NCBI GenBank assembly: GCA_032871835.1
Contig: CM065298.1
Location: 76,350,154-76,414,153, forward strand
Length of the DNA stretch: 64,000 nucleotides
DNA from: Dipteronia dyeriana
Lineage: Eukaryota; Streptophyta; Magnoliopsida; Sapindales; Sapindaceae
Direction of reading: 5' to 3'
The translations under genes and the position numbers were made by a program. Shown piece after piece: positions 53,466 through 64,000 of this stretch. The first letter of the stretch is position 1; every line of letters starts with the position of its first letter. Below the pieces are notes generated by a model. The model had not been told where the DNA came from. It saw only the letters and a list, made by a program, of their open reading frames with translations, and did no database searches.

Positions 53466-55171
53466 TGATCAATATATCCTATGGAAACTAGAAAAAATCA
53501 ATGAGAACATATCACATGTATTCTAGTTTGCAATCAAGCAAATGATGCATGTACATACAAAATGTGCGGATTATGCACAAATCATGAAGAACTAGATTTT
53601 TATCAATAAATGCACAAAGCAATTTTATCTAGATATTAATATATGAAAAATTAACCTAGAGTATGTGAAACACCTAAACACATACAAAAACCTGGATTAT
53701 GTTCAATCAAATGAAAATGCTAGAATCAATCAACAAATACAAAAATGAATTTCTAGCAAAACATTTAGAGCATATAATCACAAGAAATTCTCTTAGTTTC
53801 AAACAAGCTCTAAATCAACAATCAAATATGCTATTTTCAACAAATATTCAATTAAAGTGATCTAGCCTATTCAAAGGCTATCAATCATTGAAATAATGTC
53901 AATCAACAGACAAAATAGCCCCAGATTAGAAACTAGCACAATACAACTCCACAAGCATATGAAAACATAGATTTAAGAAAACATGCATGTCAATTGAAGC
54001 TCAATTTGGCTCTATTAGAGTTCATTACTCTAATCACTATTTACACAACAAACATACATATACAGAAGAAGAAAACTCAAGGTGATTGAAGACTCGAAGA
54101 TCAAACACATGATAGAAAACAATATCTCAAGTGAAAAATGTGCAGTCCCGTTTTTATGAGTAAAGTTGGCCACTAGAAAATGTGATCAAATGACTTTAAG
54201 ATCTTGTCAAAATGATAGAGGACTCTCCTACAAAGATTCTCCAACTTGAATCACTCAAATCGGACTCCGAATGAGAAAGTTATGGTGTTTGGAAGTTGAG
54301 AAAATTAGAGAGAGAAAATTATGCACTTGTTTTCAATTTTTCTTCTTAAAATGAAATGAGAGGGAAAGTTTTATCAAAATATAAAATGAGAGGGAAAGTG
54401 GTATATATATATATATATGAGGGAATTAAAAGAGAGATTGAGCAACCAATCAAGAGAGGCCAGCTCTCCATCCTCGTGGAGACCACGCGCCTCCACTGGC
54501 CTCACAGGGAGAGGAGCTTGGCCCTCTTGCTTGGTTCCTCTCCTCCCCTCACCACCTTCGCGTTCTTCAACCATTCTCCAGCCTCCGAACTTTGAATTTA
54601 AATTTGTCTTCGGATTACGAACCAAAACTTTCTAATGCCAAGGTCTTCAAGAAAACTTTTATAAAAAATATGAAATTCAATTTGAAAATCAAAGATGAAA
54701 ACCATGTACGATAAAGACACGAAAAGTTTCTTAACTTCCTAATTGGAACTTGAAACTTAATGAATGAGTAACCGAAACATCTAGAACTCAATGAGGAATA
54801 TCATAAGCACAAATTCAAGTTCAATATCACACAAACATAAAAATATAAACACAAGAACACACAAGTATGCTATTTTCTAGAGATAGTCCTAGAAAATGTA
54901 ATTTACGAAAGTTGTCAACTTTATATCTAATGCATGTGCATACATGAATAAGAGTATGTGTTATAATAAATTTTGCACATCAATGTAGGGACACATATGG
55001 ATGCAATGTATATGTGTACCTAGGCCTTGAAAGAGTAAGGAGGTCTCGATATACATTTTGCTATGCAATTAAGCTTTGTTCCTCTTGTAACCACCACTTT
55101 GCTTGAAATGTTGTCCAACTTCCTTGAAGCTTGATAATCCATAAATCCTAGACACCTAATCAATACAAAGT

Positions 55172-57276
55172 TGTTGGAACCCCGTTCACCGGTTACACAG
55201 TAGAACTAAGTTTTAAAAAATTTATACATATCATAATCTGTATCTGGGACTAGTGAACTTGGGATCGTAATTATTTTCCGAAACTAATACATACAATATG
55301 TAAACACAGGAAATTGAAATCGATATAATCAGAAGAAGAAAATATTACCAACGTTTAGAGGCTCCTTCACTTTACGATATGCTCCTGTTTGAACCAATCT
55401 TACCAACGTTTGGAGACTCCTTCACTTTACGATGTGCTTCTGTCTGAGCCACTCGATCTTCCTCGCTATCTCCCGGGACTAGTAACTGCATGTGGGCGCG
55501 TCACGATCTCAGGAACTTTAATAGAGGATGTAGAGAAAAAAACATGAAGAAACTTTTTCTTCTTGATCAATATGCAACACTTGCTTTGATCATTTCACAG
55601 GCACACATGCAATTGCTATTTTCACTTGTTCACATCAAAAAAAAACACAAATTTGCTTTACAAGCCAAAAACTCCTTTTTTAAAAAATATCACTGTGCAT
55701 TTTTGTTTTTAAACTGAGTTTCACGCACATGCTATTTTTGTCTTATATGCAAACTCTTTTCTTTGTTTCATGCAAACACAATGATTCAAAATCAAATCTA
55801 GATGCGTGTATCAAGTAATTTGCATCGTATGCAAATTAATCTTTTGACTAATGTTTCATGCACACACCAATTTACATCTAATGTAATATCTTGCGTTAGT
55901 AATTGGTATATATCTTTTAATTGTCCTTTTTAAATATATCTAATATATTAAAAGTTATAATAAGTATTTTAAATTTAAATTTAAATTCAAATACTTAGAT
56001 AAACAATTTAGTAAAAATAAAATAATCCTATTAATTTATCTTCACGTAAATCTAAATATCAACTAACACCCTCCAATTAATAGTTAATTAATAATTCATA
56101 ATTATCAATATAATTAAACAATCTAATTATTTAATTAATTTAACTATTAACATTCATTAATTAAATAATCTCATTATTCAATTAATTCCTGAATAAATAC
56201 ATGTCACTTTCGTAACACAATTAATTGGACAATCCAATTAATTAATCGTGTCCTTTGTTACCTAAATCGATCGGGCTAGTAAGAAGACCTAATTGACCCA
56301 CAGTATTTTGGGCTCCAATAATCCTCGGAATCATTAATTAAACTCTTAAATTAATATTCATTGATTATTAACTCCAGTGTTATTCCACTAAAAACCTGAA
56401 GCTGTACTCTTTCAACTGTAGATGCTTTTACACAGACCGATACAACTCGGTGTCCATCGATATAGCTATTACATATGGTGTGATCCTCCACAATAGTTCA
56501 TAATTAGAGTTGGGTCATAATTTTCATTGTACCCCTCTAATTACATATATCCTTTAAGTACCATTGATTCTCTAATGGACAATAAATCTTATTTTCTCAA
56601 GGAATTATGAGAGCGCTCATATTGTCCAAGCCCCAAATCAACCCTTAAGGGAACTACCATCTACTTCTCACAAGAAAGAGTGGATTCTACTATTATGTAC
56701 AAACCTTCCCAGCCACAAGCCAAACCGCAATCCCAACATACGGAGTATATTGATCAGGAAATACATCTGACCTCACCCATGGTATATCAGAGACCACGAT
56801 TTAACCTGAATGAGTCGATAAGACACTCAGGATTAAGATCACCCAAATATAGCTGTCATTAATTGATATATATGACTCTTATCGGTAAACGGATCTTGGT
56901 GAGAGATTCATATAGATCATGGCCAAGTCCTATATGATCACATCATACAAGATGCCTCCATTCCTATTTCTCATATGAAAGATTCAAGATAGAATCACTG
57001 TATATTACGGAATGGACCGCAGCTATAGAATAACCACAAATAAAGTACTTAGCTTTATTTGCTATCTATGGACTCTTTAGATTGCACGTCTCTTACTATA
57101 TCCATCTGTATATGACACTGATATACACAGTTCGAGATTACATCCGGAAATCTTGGATGTTGAATATATGCACAAGTTATAAAATAAACAACACAACAAG
57201 AATGATTTGAACTTTTCCTTTTATTTATTTCATAAATCCATATTCAAATTACATCTTTAGGGCATAAACCACAACA
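55172..57276 (-). mobile_element. Copia-1 3' LTR, full length
   Basis: The minus strand starts TGTTGTGGTTTATGCCC at 57276 and ends GGGGTTCCAACA at 55172; the terminal TGTTG/CAACA are inverted. Length about 2.1 kb. It adjoins the polypurine tract and the end of pol. Near 55340-55450 there is a short direct duplication (TTACCAACGTTTRGAGRCTCCTTCACTTTACGAT, twice). It lies within the S2 LTR. Confidence 0.85.
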
Positions 57277-57290
57277 ATATCCCACTTGCA
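57277..57290 (-). promoter_or_regulatory. Polypurine tract of copia-1
   Basis: Minus-strand TGCAAGTGGGATAT between the pol stop (57291) and the LTR start TGTTGTGG. The AAGTGGGA core is typical of Angela/Tork-like copia elements. Confidence 0.75.
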
Positions 57291-59135
57291 CTAAAGCATG
57301 TGAGGCATGTCTCGTAACCCTAGACCACCCGGTAAGGTCTTCGTAAATGGATCAGCTTGATTGTCATGTGAGGCTATCTTGGTGACGATCACATCTCCTC
57401 TTATTACTATCTCTCTAATGGGATGATACTTTCTCTCTATATGTTTCCCTCTCTTATGGCTTCTTGGTTCTTTGGAATTAGCAACAGCACCACTATTATC
57501 ATAATAAAGTGTGATGGGCTTATCCAGATCTGAAACAACTTCCAGATCACTCAAGAACTTACAAAGCCAAACAGTCTTTTTAACAGCTTCACAAGCGGTT
57601 ACATATTCGGCTTCCATGGTAGAGTCAGCAGTGCAAGATTGTTTGATACTTCTCCACACAATCGCTTCACCACTCATGGTGAATACTGATCTAGACGTGG
57701 ATTTCCTAGAATCCCTGTCTGACTGAAAATCAAAATCTGTGTATCCTAACAGGATCAAATCCTGCATGGAATACACTAGAATATAGTCTCTCGTTCTCCA
57801 AAGATACTTGAGAATTGTCTTGACAGCAACCCAATGATCCAATCCAGGGTTGGACTGGTATCTGCTGACTACTCCCACAGTATAGCAGATGTTCGATCAC
57901 GTGCATAACATAGCATACATGAGACTATCTATTGCCATCATATCCTTAACTTCTTGAGGTGTCTTAGGACACTGTTCCTTAGACAAGTGAACTCCATGCC
58001 TGGAAGGTAAATAACCTTTATTAGAGTTTTGCACCGAAAATCGTATAAGAATCTTGTCGATATATGATGCATGAGACTGTGCTATATGTTTATTCTTACG
58101 ATCCCTTATAAGTTGTATCCCTAGAACATAACTCACCTCTCCCAAATCTCTCATTTGGAATTGGCTAGCCAACCAACCCTTACATCAGGCAAAACTCCCA
58201 CATCATTCCCAATGAGTAGGATATCATCTACGTATAGGACCAAGAAAATTACTTTCTTGTCAATGATTCGCTTGTAGACACAAGGTTTTGATCACATGAT
58301 CAAACCTAATGTTCCACAATCTAGATGCTTGCTTAAGTCCATAGATGGACCTTTACAGCTTGTAAACCTTTTGCTCCTGATCTAGAAACACGAATCCCTC
58401 GGGTTGCATCATATAAATGCTTTCATAAAGATTGCCATTCAAGAATGCAGTCTTGACATCCATTTGCTAAATTTCATAATCAAAATAGGCAGCAATAGAT
58501 AAGAGAATCCTAATATATTTAAACATGGCTACTGGCGAGAAGGTCTCTTCATAATCGACCCCCTCTTTCTGGGAATAACCCTTGGCCACTAGCCTTGCTT
58601 TGAAGGTCTCTACCTTCCCCTCTACCTCTCTCTTTCTCTTGTAGATCCACTTACACCATATGGGTTTTACCCCATTCGGTAAGTCTATAAGATCCCATAC
58701 TGAGTTAGAGTACATGGACTCCATCTCGAGATTCATGGCTTTAAGTCATTCTTCTGTATCGGGATCTTCTATTGCATTCTTAAATGTCAATGGATCATCC
58801 ACACTATCAGCAGAGACAACACCTTATCCCTCGCCTATACCTAAATAGCGTTCAGGTTGTCTTACAACCCTCTAACTACATCTAGGTAGTAATGAATCCT
58901 GATCAGGAACCATCTGACTCTTAGACGTTTATGGATCAACAACTCTTATTGATGAAGCACTAGTTTCACTAGGCTCCAACTCATTCAATACAGTCTTAGA
59001 ACGAGGTTTATGGTAACTAATATAATTGTCCTCAAGAAACGTTGCATTTGTCAATACAAATACTTTGCTATCTTCGGGACTATAGAAGTGTCAACCTCTG
59101 GTCTCCTTAGAGTATCCTACAAAAAGGCAGACCAC
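57291..59135 (-). pseudogene. pol: Copia-1 pol: C-terminal linker, reverse transcriptase and RNase H, broken
   Basis: Reads from the integrase C-terminal linker (CLFVGYSKETRG at 59100; RVVRQPERYLG) into RT (WKWIYKRK-type [69 protein letters not shown], the catalytic YVDDILLIGND near 58210 in a shifted frame, then QFQMRDLGEVSYVLGIQL). RNase H is open over 57291-57878 (GYTDFDFQSDRDSRKSTSR, MEAEYVTACEA, LYYDNSGAVA, ending GLRDMPHML). Stops and frameshifts lie at about 58850, 58470 and 58175-58330. The order and end fit the Angela/Tork group. The N-terminal half lies beyond copia-2. Confidence 0.85.
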
Positions 59136-61356
59136 TGTAGGGAAAAAACAGTTCAAAACGCAACGGAAGCGTGAGAAAATTTAGAAAATTTAGAAAATTA
59201 GGGTTTGCGTATAAATAAAAAAAATTCCTTTTATGCAACGAGAACCTTAACCCTAGATTAATTGACGTATATAAAAAGTATCGTACCTTTTTTTCGTGAC
59301 GATTGAACTAGCCTCGAATTGAATCCGCAAGATCTTCCAATCCAATCACGAACGTGAATCACCTAGGAATGTGGGCTCCTTTTCTTTAAATTGTATACCT
59401 GAGGATAGAAACAAACAAAATCTTCTTCTTTGTTAGTCACAATAATCCTCCAAGAGAAAAACCAAGAACGTCCGGTCACTTTTGAATTATCAATCAATTT
59501 GATTGAAACTCGCGTGAACCTTGATTCGATATTGTACACAAAACCCTTTTGATGCAAAGGATACTAGTGTACTATCGAAAATAAAAATGTTCCTTCTTTT
59601 CTCTATGCTTGGCCGAATTCTTCACACAATGAGTTGGACAAAGTTTTTTTTTTATAACAATAAAAAAAAACAAATAAAAAACAACTTCTCACACCAAAAA
59701 CTAAGGCTTGGTCGAAATTTACAAGTAGTATATATAGGAGACCAAATCCTCTCCTAAGAAGGATTTACTTGGTGGTTAAGAATCCTTTCCTTAGGTAGAT
59801 TTACTTGGTGGTTAAGAATCCTTTTCTAAAAAGAATTCTATCATACACCAAGACTCCTAATCCAACTCAATAGTGTATTTACAACCATATTAAAGACTTC
59901 CTACTTTGATTAGATAAATAATTCCTTTTATTTATCTACTTATCAAATATAGTCTTTAATATTAATTATACTACCAACAATAGTATAATATTAGGAGACC
60001 ATCTCCTAATAGAAAAAGATTTTGACTTTTAATTAAATATTAATTAATCACCAAATTAATTAATTTTCATTTAATTAAATAATAAAATAATATAATATAA
60101 TTAAGCTATTCTAAATAGTCTTGCCACCCAACACATATATGTGGGCCAATATATTATTTTATTATTTTATTAAATCCATTTGACCTTTATAAAAAGTCCA
60201 CATGTGAACTAGACCCATTCTTACAAAAAGAAACAAGTCCACATCCTCAATACAATTCTAGATGGACCCCTAAATTGGTCCAGTAGAATATATCAAGTGA
60301 CCCATACAAGTTCGTGTGGATTGGCAATCTTGGCGGACTATCTAAATTTAAGCTCCAATAGACACATCCCAATCACAATCAACAAATGATTTACTTAGGT
60401 CTGATCTATTTAATTTTAGTTCATTCCACTAAAGAACAAAAATTGATCTCTTAAATAACGATAGAATAAGTTGATGTTACTCATTCGTACCCTAGACAAC
60501 CTTACTGGAGAAAGTGTATCCTCGTGAAGAATACCAGTAATCGCCAAGAGCTCATAGACCGTCTATAGCTCACCAAGTTACCATATTTACACATGACCAC
60601 ATTTTAAACTTGGATATTTTGACTTGTCCAGAAGCCATGGTTCAATGGACACTATTGAAAACTTAACGTTAAGATTTAATATCCAATACCTCAAAACATT
60701 CATATTATGATATTCTACTCTCATTTAATAAATGGAGCCACGATGTCCATATCTATAAATGAAGTCCTCTATCGATTAACAAATGAATACCACCAAACTA
60801 TCGAGGATAGACTATGCTATATAATCGTACTCATTAATAGCTCAAATGATAACGCTTGCAACCATAAGTCCATCATTTATCTCAGGATTGAGATAGACTC
60901 TCCGACTGTCTTCAAATGAAAAAACTTTTATCTATTGACGGTTCTAGATAAAGTATTTCATTGTGATCCTATTCAATACACTAAGTGAACTAGATTCTTT
61001 TACCCAAAGACACCACACTTTGATGATTTTAGACTCATCATAACACACTTGATCCCACTCAAATGCTAGCAAAATAATCTACAACTTTGACAAGATAAAG
61101 GCGTCCAACCTTTTATCTTAAGTTGTGAATATTATTCAAGACTAACTAAAGAATTGTGTCTACCTCATACATATCTAGATGTATGAAAAATTATTCTTAT
61201 CTTATAGTCTTTTGACCTTATGATTATTTACTTTTGACAATTATAATAATTAAACTATAAATGCTATAAGATTTGTTAAACTAGAAATCACTTTATTAAT
61301 ATGAAAATATTGTCAAATACAATATTATACTCTTGCTATCGAGCATAATCCTAACA
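59136..61356 (-). mobile_element. Copia-2 3' LTR, full length
   Basis: The minus strand starts TGTTAGGATTATGCTCG at 61356 and ends TTTTTCCCTACA at 59136; length 2.2 kb. It breaks the copia-1 linker sequence at CAGACCAC. It contains a 30-base direct repeat (GATTTACTTGGTGGTTAAGAATCCTTT, near 59762 and 59800) and a TATATATAGG box near 59730 that could be the TATA of the minus strand region. It is a different family from the copia-1 LTR. Confidence 0.85.
59755..59830. repeat. Short direct repeat in copia-2 LTR
   Basis: GATTTACTTGGTGGTTAAGAATCC occurs twice in tandem with a spacer of about 13 bases, a local duplication in the LTR. Confidence 0.8.
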
Positions 61357-61371
61357 ATCTCCCACTTGCTC
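61357..61371 (-). promoter_or_regulatory. Polypurine tract of copia-2
   Basis: Minus-strand AGCAAGTGGGAGAT precedes the LTR start TGTTAGG. It is the standard AAGTGGGAGA tract of Angela-like copia elements. Confidence 0.8.
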
Positions 61372-64000
61372 TATAGCAAATGTGTCATATCTCACATCCC
61401 CATGTTCTCTAGATGCCCATCAAAACTCTTTTACGGAAGAGCCTTTGTAAGGGGATCCGCTAGATTTTCTGTTGATGCGATCTTGGTAATCGTCGCGTCA
61501 CCCCTATACATAATTTCCCTTAGAAGGTGATAATTTCTTTCAATGTGTTTCCCTCTCTTATGACTTCTTGGTTTTTTTGAATTAGCCACTGCTCCACTAT
61601 TGTCACAATAGATAGTGATCTACTTATTCGCATCAGAAACCATTCCAAGTCAATCAAGAATTGGCAGAGCCAGACAGCCTCCGTAGCAGCCTCGCATGCG
61701 GCTACATACTCGGCTTCCATGGTGGAATCAGCAATACAAGATTGCTTGATACTCCTCCATATGACTGCCCATCCTCCAATAGTAAACACAGATCCTGATG
61801 TTGATCTCCTGGAGTCAGAATCTTACAGAAAATCAGAATCAGTATACCCAACGGGAATTAAATCCTCTTCAGAGTATACAAGCTTATAATCTCTCGTTCT
61901 CCTAAGATACTTGAAAATATGATTGACATTCGTCCAGTGATTAAGATCAGGCTTCGATTGAAACCTGCTAACTATGCCCACAACAAAACAAATATCTGGT
62001 CTAGTACAGAGCATTGCATACATGAGACTTCTAACTGCCGATGCATATGGAACCCTACTCATGAATTTCTCTTCATGCTCATTCTTAGGAACTTGTTCCT
62101 TAGAAAGTTTGATTCAATGTCTGAAAGGTAACATACCTTTCTTGGAATCTTGCATGGAAAACCTAAACAAGATTTTATCTATGTATGAAGCTTGGGATAA
62201 TGCAATCGTTCTATTCTTTCAATCCCTTATGACTTGGATACCATGAATATAACTTGATTCTCCTAAGTCCCTCTTATCAAATTGTTTTGCTAACCATTCT
62301 TTTATTGATGTCAATACACCTACATCGTTTCTGATGAGTAGTATATCATCAACGTAAAGAACTAGGAAAACCAACTTGTCACCTTTAATCCTTTTGTATA
62401 CACAAGGTTCATCAAGGTTTTGAATAAATCCAAAACTTTTCATAGCTTGATCGAACCTTATGTCCCAGGATCAGGATGCTTGCTTCAATCCATATATGGA
62501 TCTTTGCAACTTGCATACCCTTTCCTCTTAGCCCTTTTCAATGAATTCTTCTGGTTGCATCATGTAGATGCTTTCATCAAGACTTCCATTAAGAAAAGTT
62601 GTCTTGACGTCCATTTACCAAATCTCTAGGTCTAGAGGTGCCGCAATGGATAAGAGTAACCTAATGGATTTAAGCATGGCCACAAGAGAGAAGGTTTTTT
62701 CATAATCGATACCTTTCCTTCTGTGTATAACCTTTAGCTACCAATCTAGCTTTAAATGTTTCAACATTTCCATCGATTCCTCTATTCCTCTTGTATACCA
62801 CTTGCACCCGATGGGTTTTATCCTTTTAGGCAAGTCTACAGGAGACCAGACTTTGTTTTTGAGCATAGATTTAATTTCGGATTGCATTACCTTTTTCCAA
62901 TGGAGACAATCAACATCTTCTATTGCTTCCTTGTACGTATAGGGATCATCGTCATCCGAAAGATTCTCTACAGATTCTCCTAGACCGATGTATCTCTCGG
63001 GTTGTCTAACAACTCTCCCACTACGACGAGGTATGGTAGATTGTTGATCTTGTGTTGGTACGGAACTTACAATTGGGCTTGGTTGCGAAACCTTTTGTGG
63101 AATTGTATCTCCTAAAAGCTCATTCGAGACAATTCTACTTTTAGGCACAAAATCATTCATATAGTCATTTTTCAAAAATTTAGCATTTGTGGAAACAAAT
63201 ACTTTAAGATCTAAAGGACTATAAAAATAATATCCTTTTGTTCCTTTTGGATACCCTACAAATATGCATGTTTCTCAACAGGACTCCATCTTTTCTGTCA
63301 TTCCTTTTAACACGTGCGTAGGAAATCCAAATATCATTAAGTGTTGTAAACTAGTCTTTCACCCGATCCATAACTCATGCGGTGTTTTAGGAACCGACTT
63401 AGATGGTACATCGTTTAGAATGTACATTGCAGTTTGTAAAGCATATCCCCAAAAAGAATTAGGGAGCACTGAATAACTCAACATAGACCTAACCATGTCC
63501 AAATGAGATCTATTTCTCATTTTTGCCACCCCATTTTGTTGAGGTGTGCCTGGTGCAGAAAACTGAGAAATTATCCCATTATCAATAAGATATTGCTGAA
63601 ACTCACTAGATAGATATTCTCCACCAAGATCATACCTCAAGATTTTTATACGTTTCTCAAGCTGATTTTCAACTTCAGTTTTTAATGTTTTGAACATGTC
63701 AAAAGCATCTGATCTATGCCTCATGAGATACACATAGCCAAATCTTGAGTTATCATCCGTGAAAGTGATGAAGTACTCATATCCACCTCTAGCTTGAATG
63801 CTCATAAGTCCACACACATCAGTGTGTATCAATCCTAAACATTCGATGGCTCTTGTGCCTTTGGTCGTAAACTACCTTTTGTTCATTTTACCTTCCAAAT
63901 AAGATTCACAAGTTGGTAGATCATCAACCTTTAAGTCACTTAAAGGTCCGTCACTTACCAATCTTTTAATCCTATTAAGGTTAATATGACCTAGGCACAA
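61372..64000 (-). pseudogene. pol: Copia-2 pol: integrase, reverse transcriptase, RNase H, broken and cut by window edge
   Basis: From the right edge: the pre-integrase zinc region (LGHINLNRIKRL, then DDLPTCESYLEGKM), integrase at 63359-63832 ([52 protein letters not shown]), linker (SGRVVRQPERYIGLGE), RT (VDYEKTFSLVAMLKSIRLLLS, MDVKTTFLNGSLDESIYMM, SIYGLKQAS, intact YVDDILLI at about 62345, QFDKRDLGESSYI), RNase H (GYTDSDF, STSGSVFTIGG, MEAEYVAACEA) and an end reading GHLENMGM near 61395. The integrase Glu expected in GVAERRNR is Lys. Stops and frameshifts throughout. Gag and the 5' LTR lie outside the window. Confidence 0.85.

Larger units (their letters stand above)
51595..55171 (-). mobile_element. 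Element S2 5' LTR, interrupted
   Basis: The minus strand ends ...TTTTCA at 51595. It is collinear with the S1 LTR (start block with GGGGGTGAATAGG, the TACAAATATTA-AGATAGGGATAGAG block, the CAAGACTTC array, the GTGCAGTCCC block, and the end TTGAATC...AAACC/TAGACACCTAATC). It is interrupted by a Mutator-like element (51923-52990) and cut at 55171 by copia-1; the missing LTR start should lie beyond copia-1 and copia-2, outside the window. A GC-rich segment near 54455-54520 replaces the CCCGAGATG hairpins. Confidence 0.75.

Noticed and set aside
59136..61356. Possible host intron or gene region in the long AT-rich stretch
   Set aside because: Both ends are TG...CA, it is flanked by a polypurine tract on one side and broken copia-1 sequence on the other, and it contains no conserved frame; it is the copia-2 LTR.

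Overview
The window looks like a stretch of flowering-plant nuclear heterochromatin made almost entirely of LTR retrotransposons piled into one another. I recognise no host protein-coding gene, tRNA, rRNA or CRISPR array. The evidence for a plant is the set of element families: SIRE-like Ty1/copia gag with two CCHC knuckles and initiator-Met-tRNA primer sites, Angela/Tork-like copia pol, a Tat-like Ty3/gypsy element with an antisense ORF and a repeat-rich 3' UTR, a Mutator-like element, and an ORF resembling the plant-specific Transposase_32 family. The species cannot be named from this. All element boundaries, homologies and family names come from reading the sequence by eye; no search was run.

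Layout. (1) 1-10.46 kb: broken gypsy LTRs and 3' ends in both orientations, a truncated copia LTR (1853-3097), a complete minus-strand gypsy LTR (3098-5219), a 3'-UTR tandem array, and two inverted copies of the antisense-ORF C-terminal region around an unassigned LTR-like piece. (2) 10.45-16.89 kb: element C, a minus-strand SIRE-like element with only a degraded gag between its LTRs. (3) 16.89-20.2 kb: AT-rich unassigned DNA, a copia-like LTR remnant, then a gypsy 5' LTR, primer site and leader. (4) 20.2-23.54 kb: element D, a minus-strand LTR (TGAT...ATCA) plus the 3' end of its internal region. (5) 23.54-35.33 kb: element S1, a minus-strand SIRE-like element with gag, an uninterrupted 313-residue ORF where pol and env would be, a truncated 3' LTR, and two LTR copies joined head to tail on its 5' side. 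(6) 35.33-47.08 kb: a plus-strand Tat-like gypsy element with gag, protease, RT, RNase H, integrase, a 3'-UTR tandem array, an antisense ORF and a 3' LTR; all frames are broken, and an extra RT/RNase H piece is fused to its front. (7) 47.08-48.07 kb: a copia LTR fragment and about 345 bp of unassigned DNA. (8) 48.07-64 kb: element S2 (a gag-only remnant of the S1 family), whose 5' LTR carries a Mutator-like insertion with a clear 9-bp duplication and is then interrupted by copia-1, itself interrupted by copia-2, which leaves the window.

The order of events on the right can be read directly: S2 inserted first; the Mutator-like element and copia-1 then entered its LTR (their relative order is not known); copia-2 then entered copia-1. 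The one long uninterrupted frame is the 25841-26782 ORF, in an element that keeps gag but has no recognisable polymerase. The elements probably relied on enzymes supplied elsewhere. GC-rich palindromes near TATA-like sites and variable short tandem repeats recur in their LTRs.
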